Made by a program: the position numbers and the translations under genes
Source: Mangrovicella endophytica
Lineage (GTDB): Bacteria; Pseudomonadota; Alphaproteobacteria; Rhizobiales; Rhizobiaceae
DNA length: 64,000 nt
Direction: 5' to 3'
Assembly: GCF_002893625.1 (NCBI RefSeq)
Contig: NZ_PKMZ01000001.1
Span: forward strand, 434,001 to 498,000
Part shown: piece by piece, positions 8,752 through 17,708 of the stretch
How positions within the stretch are numbered: position 1 is the first letter of the stretch
Layout of the letters: each line of letters begins with the position of its first letter
The notes under the pieces: model-generated
The model's input: the letters and a program-made list of their open reading frames with translations, nothing else
Told to the model about the DNA's origin: nothing
Database searches by the model: none

Positions 8752-9941
8752 CGGCGTGACCCGCCGCCTGCGACAGTCGCTCGCGGGACGAGCCGGGTCA
8801 GTGCCGCACCGATCCGGCCGAAGACGTCCGGCACGGCCTGGACAAGCCGCGAATCGACGACGTTGGCGTTCATCAGCAGAAGGAGGATGTTCAGGGCGAT
8901 CGCCGAGAGCGGCAGTGCATAGGAAACGAAGCGGTACTCGATGCCGATGTCGATCAGCGAGACGCCGACGAAACCGAGCGCCTTCAGGACCAGCGCGCCG
9001 GTAAGCCCGAGCGTCATAGCCGCTCCGGAGCCCTGCCGGTTCGTCCGGGGCTGGCTGGCGACGACCAATGCCCAAAAGGCGAAGGCGATCGGATAGAGCC
9101 AGTCCGTCATGCGCTGGGTGAACTCCTCGGCGAACTTGCCGGGTCGGGTCTGGTAGAGCTTGTCGTTCGGGTCCGGCGAGAGGAGGCTCAGGGTCGAACG
9201 CTCCGAGGCGCGGACCCAGTCCGAGCTGGCGGAGGGCCGGAGGTCCGCGAGATCGAAAGCATAGGTCTGGAACTGCACGATCGAGACCGCGCCGTCGGTG
9301 GTGGAACGGCGATGCAGCTGGCCATCATAGAGGATGAGATAGGAGAGACCGTCCTGGTCGACGATCTGACCCTCCTTGGCGAAGTAGGTGAGATCGGTGC
9401 CGCTTTCGCGCGAATCGGCGATGAACAGGCCCCTGATCGATGAACCATTCACGCTGCTGATGCCGACGACCAGCCCGTCCTGAACCTCGTCGAAGCGGCC
9501 CGGCTGCAGGAAGAGGGTGATGGCGTCGGCGTTGATCGAGCGCAAGCCTTGATAGAAGTTGCTCTGCGCGACCGGCCCGAGAATATGGGAGTTGAACAGC
9601 ACCAGTGCGGCGCCGACGATGCCGAGGAACAGAATCGGCTTGATCACCACCGAGCGCGGCGCGCCCGATGCGGCGATCACCGCACGCTCTGAATCGGCGT
9701 TCAGCCCGTTCAGTGCCTGGATCGCACCGATCAGCACCGCGAAGGGCAGGACGCCCGCCGCGAGATTGGGCATGAGCATCAGCGCGATCCACAAGAGGTT
9801 GCCTGCGGTCGAGACGCTGGTCCGCACGATATCCACACGCTGCAGCGCCTGGACGATCCAGACGATGAGCACGAGCGAGGCCATCGCCGTCAGCGACAGG
9901 AGGAAGGCGCGCCTGAAGATGTAGCGTTCGAGAAGGATCAT
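8748..9941 (-). CDS. lptF: LPS export ABC transporter permease LptF
   Basis: This is the second permease of the LptB2FG complex. It starts MILLERYIFRRAFLLSLTAMA, a usual LptF N-terminus, and has the same layout as LptG: three N-terminal helices, a periplasmic domain and three C-terminal helices, 397 residues. It is the first gene of the minus-strand block lptF-lptG-lptD-surA-pdxA-rsmA, so the promoter for the operon should lie in the 261-nt gap shared with divergent pepA. I could not find convincing -35/-10 elements there, and no strong Shine-Dalgarno precedes the ATG. Confidence 0.94.
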   Translation of the reverse strand: MILLERYIFRRAFLLSLTAMASLVLIVWIVQALQRVDIVRTSVSTAGNLLWIALMLMPNLAAGVLPFAVLIGAIQALNGLNADSERAVIAASGAPRSVVIKPILFLGIVGAALVLFNSHILGPVAQSNFYQGLRSINADAITLFLQPGRFDEVQDGLVVGISSVNGSSIRGLFIADSRESGTDLTYFAKEGQIVDQDGLSYLILYDGQLHRRSTTDGAVSIVQFQTYAFDLADLRPSASSDWVRASERSTLSLLSPDPNDKLYQTRPGKFAEEFTQRMTDWLYPIAFAFWALVVASQPRTNRQGSGAAMTLGLTGALVLKALGFVGVSLIDIGIEYRFVSYALPLSAIALNILLLLMNANVVDSRLVQAVPDVFGRIGAALTRLVPRATVAGGGSRR

Positions 9942-10202
9942 CAGACTGTCGTGGTCAACCTTCTCTCGTGTTCGACACGCATTGTCGCACTGGTGCCGGC
10001 ACCGTCGCGCCGATCCGCGTGGTTTCCATACAGTGGAGCAGCTTGGCTAAAGAAGGGCGAATAAGCATGGTTAACGCTTTGCCCCGGCCGGCACCGCTTG
10101 CCAAGGTCCAACGGGACGCTTCATATCCGCCTTCATTCCTGCCGGCTCCACACTGCCGGCACGGCCTCATCATCGATCAGCCGAAAAAGCCGAGGACAGA
10201 CC

Positions 10203-11690
10203 ATGGCGAGCCGAAACACGATCTCCTTTACCTCCGTGGATGCGCAGCCGAGCGGCGTTCTCGTCCTGATTGCCGGGGAGGGTGGTGCCGTCACGAACGG
10301 TCTTCCGCAGGATCTGAAGTCGCTGGTCGAGCGCGCGGCAAGCGTCGCTAAGTTCAAGGGCAAGGCGCTGTCATCCTTCGAGCTTCTGGCGCCGGCCGGC
10401 TCCGCTCTGGATCGTGTGCTGGTCGTCGGCGGCAAGGCTGATACGGGCAGCGGCGAGGAGCATTGGCTCAAACTCGGCGGCTCGATCGCCGCCAAGACAA
10501 AGGGCGCCGACGTCGTCACCATCGCCGCCGGCACGCTGGCGCCCGCTGAGGCCGCGTCAATCGCCGCTGGAATTCTGCTGCGTGGCTACGAATTCGACCG
10601 CTACAAGACGAAGAAGAAGGCCAATGGCGACGATGAGGAGGCGCGCGACGCCGCGCGCGAGTTCCGCCTGAGCGTTGCCGATGCCGATGCGGCGAAAGAC
10701 GCCTTCGCAGGGATTCAGCCCGTGGTGGACGGCGTCGTGCTGGCGCGCGACCTCGTCAACGAGCCAGCCAACGTCCTTGGACCCGTCGAATATGTCGCCG
10801 AGATCGAGAAGCTCTCGCAGGTCGGCGTCGAGGTCGAGATCCTCGACGAAGCCGCGATGCGCGACCTTGGCATGCATGCGCTGCTCGGCGTCGCGCAGGG
10901 GTCGCCGCGCCCGCCGCGCCTCGCCATCATGCGCTGGAACGGCGGTGGCGACGAGGCGCCGGTGGCCTTCGTCGGCAAGGGCGTCGTCTTCGACACCGGC
11001 GGCATCTCGATCAAGCCGGCCGCCGGCATGGAGGACATGAAGGGCGACATGGGCGGCTCAGCCGCCGTGGTCGGCCTGATGCGCGCCCTGGCTGGCCGCA
11101 AGGCGAAAGCGAATGTCGTCGGCATCGTCGGGCTCGTCGAGAACGCGGTCGACGGGATGGCGCAGCGCCCGGGCGACATCGTCAAGGCGATGTCCGGCAC
11201 GACAATCGAGGTCCTGAACACCGATGCGGAAGGCCGCCTCGTCCTCGCCGACGCGCTCTGGTACTGCCAGGACCGCTTCAAGCCCAAGTTCATGGTGAAC
11301 CTCGCGACACTGACCGGCGCCATCATCGTTGCTCTCGGCAATCACCATGCCGGCCTTTTCTCCAACAATGACGAACTGTCGGAACGGCTGACGCAGGCCG
11401 GCAAGGCGACGGGCGAAAAGGTCTGGCGCATGCCGCTCGGCCCCGAATACGACAAGCAGATCGAGGGCAAGTTCGCGGACATCAAGAACATCGGCAACGG
11501 CCGCGCCGCCGGCTCGATCACGGCCGCGCAGTTCCTGCAGCGCTTCGTCAACGACGTGCCCTGGGCGCATCTCGACATCGCCGGCACCGCGATGGGCTCG
11601 CCGGCCAACGAGTACAACCAGTCCTGGGCGTCGGGCTATGGCGTGCGCCTGCTCAATCGCCTCGTCGAGGATCACTACGAGACGAAGTGA
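10203..11690 (+). CDS. pepA: Leucyl (cytosol) aminopeptidase PepA
   Basis: PepA is an M17-family, two-metal, hexameric aminopeptidase that removes N-terminal residues from peptides; some members also bind DNA. The signature NTDAEGRL is at residues 339-346, and the metal/active-site segment [17 protein letters not shown] is upstream of it. The ATG at 10203 is preceded by GAGGA at 10192-10196; a longer in-frame extension upstream is not protein-like. Length 495 is standard. Divergent from lptF. It is followed by holC, the same pepA-holC order as in E. coli and many other proteobacteria. Confidence 0.96.
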   Translation: MASRNTISFTSVDAQPSGVLVLIAGEGGAVTNGLPQDLKSLVERAASVAKFKGKALSSFELLAPAGSALDRVLVVGGKADTGSGEEHWLKLGGSIAAKTKGADVVTIAAGTLAPAEAASIAAGILLRGYEFDRYKTKKKANGDDEEARDAAREFRLSVADADAAKDAFAGIQPVVDGVVLARDLVNEPANVLGPVEYVAEIEKLSQVGVEVEILDEAAMRDLGMHALLGVAQGSPRPPRLAIMRWNGGGDEAPVAFVGKGVVFDTGGISIKPAAGMEDMKGDMGGSAAVVGLMRALAGRKAKANVVGIVGLVENAVDGMAQRPGDIVKAMSGTTIEVLNTDAEGRLVLADALWYCQDRFKPKFMVNLATLTGAIIVALGNHHAGLFSNNDELSERLTQAGKATGEKVWRMPLGPEYDKQIEGKFADIKNIGNGRAAGSITAAQFLQRFVNDVPWAHLDIAGTAMGSPANEYNQSWASGYGVRLLNRLVEDHYETK

Positions 11691-11695
11691 GGGGG

Positions 11696-12148
11696 ATGGC
11701 GGAGGTTCTCTTCTACCATCTGACCGAAAGCCGGCTCGAGGAGGCCCTGCCGGACCTTCTCGAGCGCAGTCTCGCCCGCGGCTGGCGTGTGGTCGTGCAA
11801 ACTGTGACGGAGGAGCGCCGCGACGCGCTGGACCAGCATCTGTGGACCTATCGCGACGAGTCCTTCCTGCCGCACGGCACCGATGCCGACAGCAGCGGCG
11901 CCTTGCAGCCCATCCTCCTGACGACATCCGCAGAGCAGAACGCGAACGATCCGCAGGTCCGCTTCCTCGTCGAGGGCGCCGTGCCGGCATCGCTCGACCG
12001 CTATGTGCGCGCCGTCTACCTCTTCGACGGGCATGACGAGGCGCAGCTCGGCACCGCGCGCCAGCGCTGGACGGTGGAGAAGTCAGCCGGCCACGACGTG
12101 ACCTACTGGCAGCAGACCGAGGAGCGCCGCTGGATCAAGAAGGCCTAA
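11696..12148 (+). CDS. holC: DNA polymerase III subunit chi (HolC)
   Basis: HolC (chi) links the clamp-loader complex to single-stranded DNA-binding protein during replication. The 150-residue product begins MAEVLFYHLTESRLEEALPD and contains RGWRVVVQ and LDQHLWTYRDESFLPHG, all characteristic of the family. A GTG at 11687 that overlaps the pepA stop (GTGA) is an alternative start adding three residues. I prefer the ATG because the N-terminus then matches homologues, although no clean Shine-Dalgarno decides the matter. It is coupled to pepA by a 5-nt gap. Confidence 0.9.
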   Translation: MAEVLFYHLTESRLEEALPDLLERSLARGWRVVVQTVTEERRDALDQHLWTYRDESFLPHGTDADSSGALQPILLTTSAEQNANDPQVRFLVEGAVPASLDRYVRAVYLFDGHDEAQLGTARQRWTVEKSAGHDVTYWQQTEERRWIKKA

Positions 12149-12187
12149 TGGCACGGCGCCGTAGCGAGCTGGGCTGCGAGAGGCGTC

Positions 12188-12901
12188 TCAGGCCCTCTCC
12201 CCGCGCTGCGGATCAAACAAGCCGGGCCACAGGTTGAGGGCAAATGAGAAGAGCAAGAGGTTGATGTAAGCGGCGAGCTCCAGCATCTCCTCGGTCGTCA
12301 GGAAGTGGAGCTGCTCCGCGGTCTCTCCCGTCACGAGGAACAGGAACGAGGCGAGCGCCGGCCATACCCAGAACAGCCGCAGCTCCTCCACCCGGTCCGG
12401 CCAGTCGATGCGCTTGACGATCAGGAGCGCGATCAGCCCAAGCGTCCACAGCACCGCAGTGATCACCTTCCAGGGTTCGTTGAGGCAGACGCCGCCGTCA
12501 TAGAAGCGGCTGGTACATTGCGGCGTTTCACGGATCAGCAGGAAGAGCGTGAAAAAGCCCGCGGTGACGGCGACGGCGTAAAGCTCCGATCGGAAGCGGG
12601 CGGCCGCAACGCCAAGAACGACGATGGCTACGAGAAGAACAACCGACTGCAAGCCCTCCAGCCAGCCGCTTTCGGGATAGGCGCCATTCACGGTTTCGAA
12701 CTGTGTCAGCTGCGCGATGACATAGGCCAAGACGAGGCTCGCGGCGGCAATGCCCAGAAACAGGACTGCCTGCCGCACTGTCACCCTGCGCAGGGCCGTG
12801 AGAGCGGCGCGAAAGGGAAGTGTCGCAAGCGATGCCAGACTGATCTGAGACATGGAACAAACTTTCATCGCGCAAGAGTCTGCGGTCGCGCTGTGCGTCA
12901 T
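12188..12901 (-). CDS. Unrecognised polytopic membrane protein
   Basis: A 237-residue protein with about six or seven hydrophobic segments and short polar loops. I do not recognise it firmly. Polar residues sit at membrane-segment boundaries in a patterned way: ESGWLEGLQ before the second hydrophobic segment, LFLLIRETPQC after the third, a CTSRFYDGGVC loop with two cysteines, and TTEEMLELAAY before the last segment. This recalls uncharacterised bacterial membrane proteins with an E-D/S-G-x-x-E-W-L-Q motif, but that is only from memory. The start is uncertain: in-frame ATGs lie at 12901, 12868 and 12853, none with a good Shine-Dalgarno. The convergent holC ends 39 nt away. Confidence 0.6.
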   Translation of the reverse strand: MTHSATADSCAMKVCSMSQISLASLATLPFRAALTALRRVTVRQAVLFLGIAAASLVLAYVIAQLTQFETVNGAYPESGWLEGLQSVVLLVAIVVLGVAAARFRSELYAVAVTAGFFTLFLLIRETPQCTSRFYDGGVCLNEPWKVITAVLWTLGLIALLIVKRIDWPDRVEELRLFWVWPALASFLFLVTGETAEQLHFLTTEEMLELAAYINLLLFSFALNLWPGLFDPQRGERA

Positions 12902-12974
12902 CGTGTAGAGAGGCGAGGGATGACACGCTCGTCAGCGTCCCGCGCGAGGACGCAACAGTGCATCCGCGCTGCGT

Positions 12975-14879
12975 TCACTCCGCCGCCATCGCCGAGTCAT
13001 GCTCCTCCGTCAGCGCCAGCCAGTCTTCCTCGCATCCGGCCAACGTTTTGGCCGCATCCGAGCGCTGCTTGGCGAGCGCGGCCGCCCTGGCCGGATCCTT
13101 GGTATAGAGCTTCGGGTCCGACAGGCTCGCGTCGAAGTCGGCAATGGTCTTCTGCAGCCGCGAGATCTGGATCTCCAGCTGGCTGATCTTCTTCTTCAGT
13201 GGTTTCAGCTGCTCGCGCTTTTCCGCGGCGACCCGGCGCTGATCGAGCTTGGATGCGGCAGGCGGAGCATCGACCACAGCCACGGCCTCGCCCTGGTTGC
13301 CGCCGCCGGCGCGTGCGCCTGAAAGGATCAGCTTCTTATAGTCCTCGAGATCCCCGTCATAGCGCGACACTGTGCCGTCGCCGACGATCCACAGCCGGTC
13401 CATGGTGGCCTCGACCATGTGCCGATCGTGGCTGATCAGGATGACCGCGCCAGGGAAATCGTTCAGCGCCCGCACCAGGCTCTCGCGCGCTTCGATGTCG
13501 AGATGGTTGGTCGGCTCGTCGAGGATCAGCAGGTTCGGTGCGTCGATGGTCGCCAGGCCCATCAGGAGGCGCGCCTTCTCGCCGCCCGACAGACTGTCGG
13601 CGACGGTGTCCATCTTCTGCGTCGGCAGGCCCATCTGCGCGACGCGCGCCCGCACCTTGGCCTCTGGTGCGTCCGGCATGAAGCGGCGCACATGCTGCAC
13701 GGCCGTCTCGTTCGGCCTCAGATCATCGATCTGGTGCTGCGCGAACATCGAGATCTTCAAGCCAGGCGCGCGCGTGACGGTGCCGGCCTGCTCCTTCAGC
13801 CGCTCGGCCAGCAGCTTGGCGAAGGTCGACTTGCCGTTGCCGTTGGCGCCGAGCAGCGCGATGCGGTCATCCGCATCGATGCGAAGGTTCAGCCCGCGAA
13901 GGATCGAGCGCTCCGGCGTGTAGCCGACGGAGACGTTCTCCATGCGGATGATCGGCGAGGCCAGCACCTTCTCCGGCTTCGGAAAGACGAAGGGCGTGAC
14001 ATGCTCCTCGACGATCGCCGTCAGCGGTTGCATGCGTTCGAGCGCCTTCAGGCGCGACTGTGCCTGCCGGGCCTTCGAGGCTTTGGCGCGGAAGCGCTCG
14101 ACGAAGGCCTCCATATGTTTGCGCTCGGCGGTCTGCTTGGCGACCGCTTTCTGCAGGAGCTCCATCTTCTCGGCGCGCTGGCGCTCGAAGCTGTCGTAGT
14201 CGCCGCGATAGAAGACGAGCTTCTTTTGGTCGAGATGGATGATGGCATTGACGGCGTTGTTGAGGACGTCGCGGTCGTGGCTGATGATCAGCACGGTGTA
14301 GGGGTAGCGCGCGACGAAGTTCTCGAGCCAGAGCGTGCCTTCCAGATCGAGATAGTTGGTCGGCTCGTCGAGAAGCAGGAGATCCGGACGGGAGAACAGG
14401 ACGGCGGCGAGCGCGACGCGCATCCGCCAGCCGCCGGAGAAGGACGAGACAGGCCGGGCCTGCGCGGCCGCATCGAAGCCGAGGCCGTCGAGGATCGCCG
14501 CCGCGCGCGCTTCGGCCGAATGGCTCTCGATATCGGCAAGCCGAATGTGGATGTCGGAGATGCGGTTCGGGTCGGTCGCCGTCTCGGCTTCCGCCAAGAG
14601 TGCGACGCGCTCCTCGTCGGCCGCGAGCACGATCTCCAGCAGCGAGTCCTCCGTGCCCGGCGCTTCCTGCGCCACCTGACCAATCCGCGTGTTGCGCGGC
14701 ACGGAGACGCCGCCGGATTCCGGCGAGAGATCGCCGGTGATCACCCGGAACAGCGTCGACTTGCCGGCGCCGTTGCGGCCGACGAGGCCGGCCTTGGTGC
14801 CGGTCGGCAGCGTCAGGCTGGCGTGATCGATGAGCAGGCGCCCCGCGACGCGCGCGGACAGGTCTGAGATCTGGAGCAT
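12975..14879 (-). CDS. ABC-F family ATPase, YheS-like
   Basis: ABC-F proteins are soluble twin-ATPase factors that act on the ribosome rather than in transport. Two ABC domains are present: Walker A GRNGAGKST at about 34-42 with signature FSGGWRMR, and a second Walker A GANGNGKST at 344-352 with signature LSGGEKAR at about 430. Between them is a charged linker containing RAKASKARQAQSRLK, and a C-terminal coiled coil (about 555-634) follows. Both FSGGWRMR and the RAKA-S/T-KA-x-QAQSR linker are typical of the E. coli YheS subgroup. The start MLQISDLSAR is chosen because homologues begin there; an upstream in-frame extension is not protein-like. No membrane segments. Confidence 0.9.
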   Translation of the reverse strand: MLQISDLSARVAGRLLIDHASLTLPTGTKAGLVGRNGAGKSTLFRVITGDLSPESGGVSVPRNTRIGQVAQEAPGTEDSLLEIVLAADEERVALLAEAETATDPNRISDIHIRLADIESHSAEARAAAILDGLGFDAAAQARPVSSFSGGWRMRVALAAVLFSRPDLLLLDEPTNYLDLEGTLWLENFVARYPYTVLIISHDRDVLNNAVNAIIHLDQKKLVFYRGDYDSFERQRAEKMELLQKAVAKQTAERKHMEAFVERFRAKASKARQAQSRLKALERMQPLTAIVEEHVTPFVFPKPEKVLASPIIRMENVSVGYTPERSILRGLNLRIDADDRIALLGANGNGKSTFAKLLAERLKEQAGTVTRAPGLKISMFAQHQIDDLRPNETAVQHVRRFMPDAPEAKVRARVAQMGLPTQKMDTVADSLSGGEKARLLMGLATIDAPNLLILDEPTNHLDIEARESLVRALNDFPGAVILISHDRHMVEATMDRLWIVGDGTVSRYDGDLEDYKKLILSGARAGGGNQGEAVAVVDAPPAASKLDQRRVAAEKREQLKPLKKKISQLEIQISRLQKTIADFDASLSDPKLYTKDPARAAALAKQRSDAAKTLAGCEEDWLALTEEHDSAMAAE

Positions 14880-14944
14880 GGCGCGCTTTTGCCACGCTTC
14901 GCTGCGGCGCGGAAGAGTGGAGTGGCCGCACACCTGCCGGATCG

Positions 14945-15082
14945 GACTTGGCCGGCATAAACCTGGCGGCGGTGATGGGTGTGGTTATTGAAGAGGTGCG
15001 CCAAGCCACCCCTAACAGCTGCTTCAACCCGCGTGAGATCGACGAGATGCCGCAGCGTAGGATAGAAGACATACAGTGAATA
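14945..15082 (-). pseudogene. Decayed fragment of a dinB-family gene
   Basis: On the minus strand this stretch translates to a segment containing LAHLFNNHTHHRRQVYA. It matches the metal-binding core LAHLFNHQTHHRGQAHA of the intact dinB gene 600-700 bases away. The nucleotide match is clear around 14960-15000 (for example TTGAAGAGGTG is shared on the plus strand). The first histidine of the HQTHHRGQ motif is replaced by Asn, there is no start codon with an N-terminal DinB domain, and the 3' end runs into the abc-F gene without the usual tail. The rest of the 313-base gap (14880-15191) holds no gene I can support. I read it as a relic of a second dinB copy. Confidence 0.6.
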
Positions 15083-15191
15083 CGGTGCTCGCGGCGTCTG
15101 TTCTAACGTAGGAGCAAGCAGCCTATGGATGGATGTTGCGGATGATCTTGTTCGACTGCAATATGTCGTCGGACAGGGAGGGCAGTGGCAC

Positions 15192-15611
15192 ATGGGCAAG
15201 GAATTTGATCTGCGGAAGCTGACTAACGAATTCTACGAGCGCCGCAACAGGAACGACGTCCGGGGCATGATCGACTGCTTCGCGCCGGATGGATGCTTCA
15301 GGATGATGGGCACGGACCGGCTCGGTGCCGTGACGCAGATGCACCAGGGCACAGATGCCCTCTTGGCGGTGGGAGCAGCGCTCACCGAGAACTGGGACCT
15401 CTCGGGGCTGCGCAACGTTGCCACATTCGTCGAGGGCGACACGACCCTGACCCATCGAAGCGGGAGCGTGCGCTATGTTCCGACGGGCGGCGAATACCAC
15501 ACGGAGCTGATCGACAAGATGACCTTTCGCGATGGTCTCATCGTCGAATACCTGCAGTTTGTCGACACGCTTTTCATCGCGGAAATCACGGGCGTCGCAA
15601 GTCTTCAGTAG
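15192..15611 (+). CDS. SnoaL-like / NTF2-fold protein
   Basis: A 139-residue soluble protein with the layout of the SnoaL-like NTF2 superfamily: an N-terminal helix (LTNEFYERRNRNDVRGMIDC), then a strand with a conserved FAPDGCFRMMG turn, a helix and a curved sheet ending FRDGLIVEYLQFVDTLFI. Members are small hydrolases, isomerases or ligand-binding proteins; the substrate cannot be told. The ATG at 15192 has an AGGGAGGG Shine-Dalgarno about 9 nt upstream; an earlier ATG at 15129 lacks one. The gene sits between a dinB relic and an intact dinB. Its codon use seems less GC-biased than its neighbours, so recent acquisition is possible. Confidence 0.75.
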   Translation: MGKEFDLRKLTNEFYERRNRNDVRGMIDCFAPDGCFRMMGTDRLGAVTQMHQGTDALLAVGAALTENWDLSGLRNVATFVEGDTTLTHRSGSVRYVPTGGEYHTELIDKMTFRDGLIVEYLQFVDTLFIAEITGVASLQ

Positions 15612-15650
15612 CCTGCCTGCGCCGGAGCGGACCAGCCGCAGCTGCTGACC

Positions 15651-16166
15651 TCAGGCGAGGCCGATGCCGCTCTCGCGCTGGAAGCCGATGAGGTCGAAGG
15701 AGGGCGCCGCACGGCCGAAACCGGTGAGAACGGCGTGCGCCTGGCCGCGATGATGCGTCTGGTGGTTGAAGAGGTGTGCCAGTGCCGGCCACAGCGGCTG
15801 CGTGACGCTGCGCGGGTTCGTGACCGTCATATAGGTGAAGGTCGATCCAAGCCGTTCCGCCGTCAGCCCGTCCACCCAGCGGATGATGCGCGCATCCTCG
15901 GCGCGGCGCGCCTCCGCCAGCTCCGGCAGCTGCTCGAACAGCACCGCGTCGAGCCGGACCGGCGCCGTACCTTCGCCGGTGAAGCGCTGCATCCAGATGC
16001 GGTCGGTGACGAGGAGATGGTTGAGCGTTCCCATCAGCGAGCGGAAGAAGACGCCGCGGTCCCCCCAGGCCTCCTCAGGTGTCAGCTCGGCTGCCGCTGC
16101 GTAGAGCCGTTCGTTGCACCACGCGTTGTAGGCGGCGAACATGCGGGCGGACTGGGCAAGGGGCAT
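15651..16166 (-). CDS. DinB family protein (DUF664-type metal-binding four-helix bundle)
   Basis: DinB-family proteins are small four-helix bundles with three metal-binding histidines; many are thiol-dependent transferases (for example bacillithiol or mycothiol S-transferase-like), but most have no known substrate. Here the first His lies in LMGTLNHLLVTDRIWMQRF and the other two in LFNHQTHHRGQAHAVL near the C-terminus. Length 171 is typical. The ATG at 16166 has GGAG about 6 nt upstream. It is divergent from a GST gene 98 nt away, which may hint at a shared role in thiol conjugation, though that is only inference. Confidence 0.88.
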   Translation of the reverse strand: MPLAQSARMFAAYNAWCNERLYAAAAELTPEEAWGDRGVFFRSLMGTLNHLLVTDRIWMQRFTGEGTAPVRLDAVLFEQLPELAEARRAEDARIIRWVDGLTAERLGSTFTYMTVTNPRSVTQPLWPALAHLFNHQTHHRGQAHAVLTGFGRAAPSFDLIGFQRESGIGLA

Positions 16167-16264
16167 AAGCACTCCGGTATGGCTTGACAGTCGGGCGTGG
16201 CAGATGCCCTGCCGAGCGACATCGCCACACCGCACGACCGCGATCAACCGGAACCCTGATCCTG

Positions 16265-16960
16265 ATGAGCATTGTCCTCTACGAACTCGCCGGTGCCGAT
16301 TCGCACCGCCCCTTCTCCCCGCATTGCTGGAAGGCGCGCATGGCGCTGAAGCACAAGGGGCTCGTCTTCGATACCGTGTCGGTCGCGTTCACCGAAGTCC
16401 CGACAATCGAGAACGGTGCTACACGCGCCGTGCCACTGATCCGTGATGGCGGCACGCTCGTCTCGGACTCGTTCCGGATCGCCGAATATCTGGAGGAGGC
16501 TTATCCGGACCTCCCGTCGCTGTTCGGCGGGCAGGGCGGCCGGGACCTGACCCGCTTCGTCGAAAGCTGGACGCAGCTGACGCTCCATCCCGCCATCACC
16601 GGGCTAGCGATCACCGACATCCACGCCATGCTGGCGGAGCCTGATCAGGTCTATTTCCGTGCCGATCGCGAGCGCAAGCTCGGCCGCAGCCTCGAAGCGG
16701 TGGCGAGCGGGCGCGAGGATCGCATCGAGCCGTTGCTGAAGTCGATGGAGCCGCTGCGATCGTTGTTGCGCGGCCGCCCCTTCATCGGCGGCAACGCGCC
16801 GCTCTTTGCCGACTACATCGTCTTCGGCGCGCTCCAGTGGCTGCGCATAACCTGCCCGCTCGCCGTCGTTCCGACGGAAGATCCGGTCGCACTCTGGTTC
16901 GGCCGCTGCCTCGACCTCTTCGATGGCCACGGCCGAACGGTGAGCGCGGCCTCGGCATAG
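16265..16960 (+). CDS. Glutathione S-transferase family protein
   Basis: A 231-residue cytosolic GST-fold protein. The thioredoxin-like N-terminal domain starts MSIVLYELAG and contains SPHCWKARMALKHKGL, with the conserved cis-Pro region AVPLIRDGG and the glutathione-contact segment LVSDSFRIAEYLEEAYP. The C-terminal domain is all-helical and ends with an FADYIVFGALQWLR helix. The CWKARMAL pattern resembles the beta-etherase/LigE-like group rather than plant-type GSTs, a tentative placement. The ATG at 16265 gives the family N-terminus; the frame is open upstream but not protein-like. It sits between divergent dinB and ndk. Confidence 0.85.
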   Translation: MSIVLYELAGADSHRPFSPHCWKARMALKHKGLVFDTVSVAFTEVPTIENGATRAVPLIRDGGTLVSDSFRIAEYLEEAYPDLPSLFGGQGGRDLTRFVESWTQLTLHPAITGLAITDIHAMLAEPDQVYFRADRERKLGRSLEAVASGREDRIEPLLKSMEPLRSLLRGRPFIGGNAPLFADYIVFGALQWLRITCPLAVVPTEDPVALWFGRCLDLFDGHGRTVSAASA

Positions 16961-16979
16961 GCTTCAGCGAGCGCGCGCC

Positions 16980-17008
16980 TTGCCGCCCTGCAGGTCGGAC
17001 GGTATAGA
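16980..17008 (+). promoter_or_regulatory. Predicted sigma70-type promoter of ndk
   Basis: TTGCCG at 16980-16985 and TATAGA at 17003-17008 are separated by exactly 17 bases, close to the housekeeping consensus (TTGACA-N17-TATAAT). The ATG of ndk at 17045 would be about 30 bases from the predicted transcript start, with GAGGA as Shine-Dalgarno. Prediction from sequence only. Confidence 0.6.
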
Positions 17009-17044
17009 GCGCGCCATCTCTTCTCCCTGACACGAGGACACACA

Positions 17045-17467
17045 ATGGCGGTCGAACGCACATTCTCCATGATCAAGCCGGACGCGACGCGCCGCAACCT
17101 GACGGGCGCGATCACCAAGATGATCGAGGAGTCCGGGCTGACCGTCGTCGCCTCCAAGCGCGTGTGGATGAGCCGCCGTCAGGCTGAGGGCTTCTATGCC
17201 GTCCACAAGGAGCGGCCGTTCTTCGGCGAGCTCGTCGAGTCGATGTCGGCCGGCCCGACGATCGTCCAGGTGCTGCAGGGCGAGAACGCCATCTCGAAGA
17301 ACCGCGAGATCATGGGCGCCACCAACCCGAAGGACGCCGCCGAGGGCACGATCCGCAAGGCCTTCGCCCTGTCGATCGGCGAGAACTCCGTGCACGGCTC
17401 CGACGCCCCCGAGACGGCCGCTCAGGAGATCGCCTACTGGTTCTCCGAGACCGAGATCGTCGGCTGA
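17045..17467 (+). CDS. ndk: Nucleoside diphosphate kinase
   Basis: Ndk transfers the gamma-phosphate of ATP to nucleoside diphosphates through a phospho-histidine intermediate, balancing NTP pools. The catalytic His is H117 in [13 protein letters not shown], and the N-terminal [11 protein letters not shown] motif is present. Length 140 is exact for the family. GAGGA precedes the ATG at good spacing, and a near-consensus promoter lies just upstream. A strong rho-independent terminator follows at 17494, so ndk is probably transcribed alone. Confidence 0.98.
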   Translation: MAVERTFSMIKPDATRRNLTGAITKMIEESGLTVVASKRVWMSRRQAEGFYAVHKERPFFGELVESMSAGPTIVQVLQGENAISKNREIMGATNPKDAAEGTIRKAFALSIGENSVHGSDAPETAAQEIAYWFSETEIVG

Positions 17468-17493
17468 AGCCTCAGCCTTCATCGTGATGACGA

Positions 17494-17519
17494 ACGCCGG
17501 CCTTAGCGCCGGCGTTTTT
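17494..17519 (+). terminator. Rho-independent terminator of ndk
   Basis: An 8-bp perfect stem, ACGCCGGC paired with GCCGGCGT (17494-17501 with 17508-17515), a 6-nt loop and a run of T at 17515-17519. It is placed 27 nt after the ndk stop. Confidence 0.85.
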
Positions 17520-17679
17520 GTTTGCGCGCCTCATGCATCTGAGGCTGCAGCGCTCTGCCACTGAGCTTCGACGATTGCGGAGCCGTCGCCGGTTTCCCGT
17601 CGGTCATGCGAACGGTGGTCATTCCTCAGCGTAAGTTGGATGTTGGTTGTCCAAATATACTGAACAAGAGAGCCGCGTA

Positions 17680-17693
17680 TTGCAAATTTGCAA
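17680..17693. promoter_or_regulatory. Perfect 14-bp palindrome, candidate operator of the downstream omp gene
   Basis: TTGCAAATTTGCAA is its own reverse complement over all 14 bases. It lies in an unusually AT-rich intergenic segment upstream of an outer-membrane protein gene. Its centre is about 43 bases upstream of the transcript start expected from the TATAAT at 17718, over or next to the -35 position, where no TTGACA-like hexamer is seen. This suits a dimeric regulator acting as class II activator or as repressor. From memory, TGCAA-type palindromes occur among sites of Fur-family metal regulators in alphaproteobacteria, but I cannot assign one. Confidence 0.55.
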
Positions 17694-17708
17694 CAGAAAG
17701 AGGGTGTC

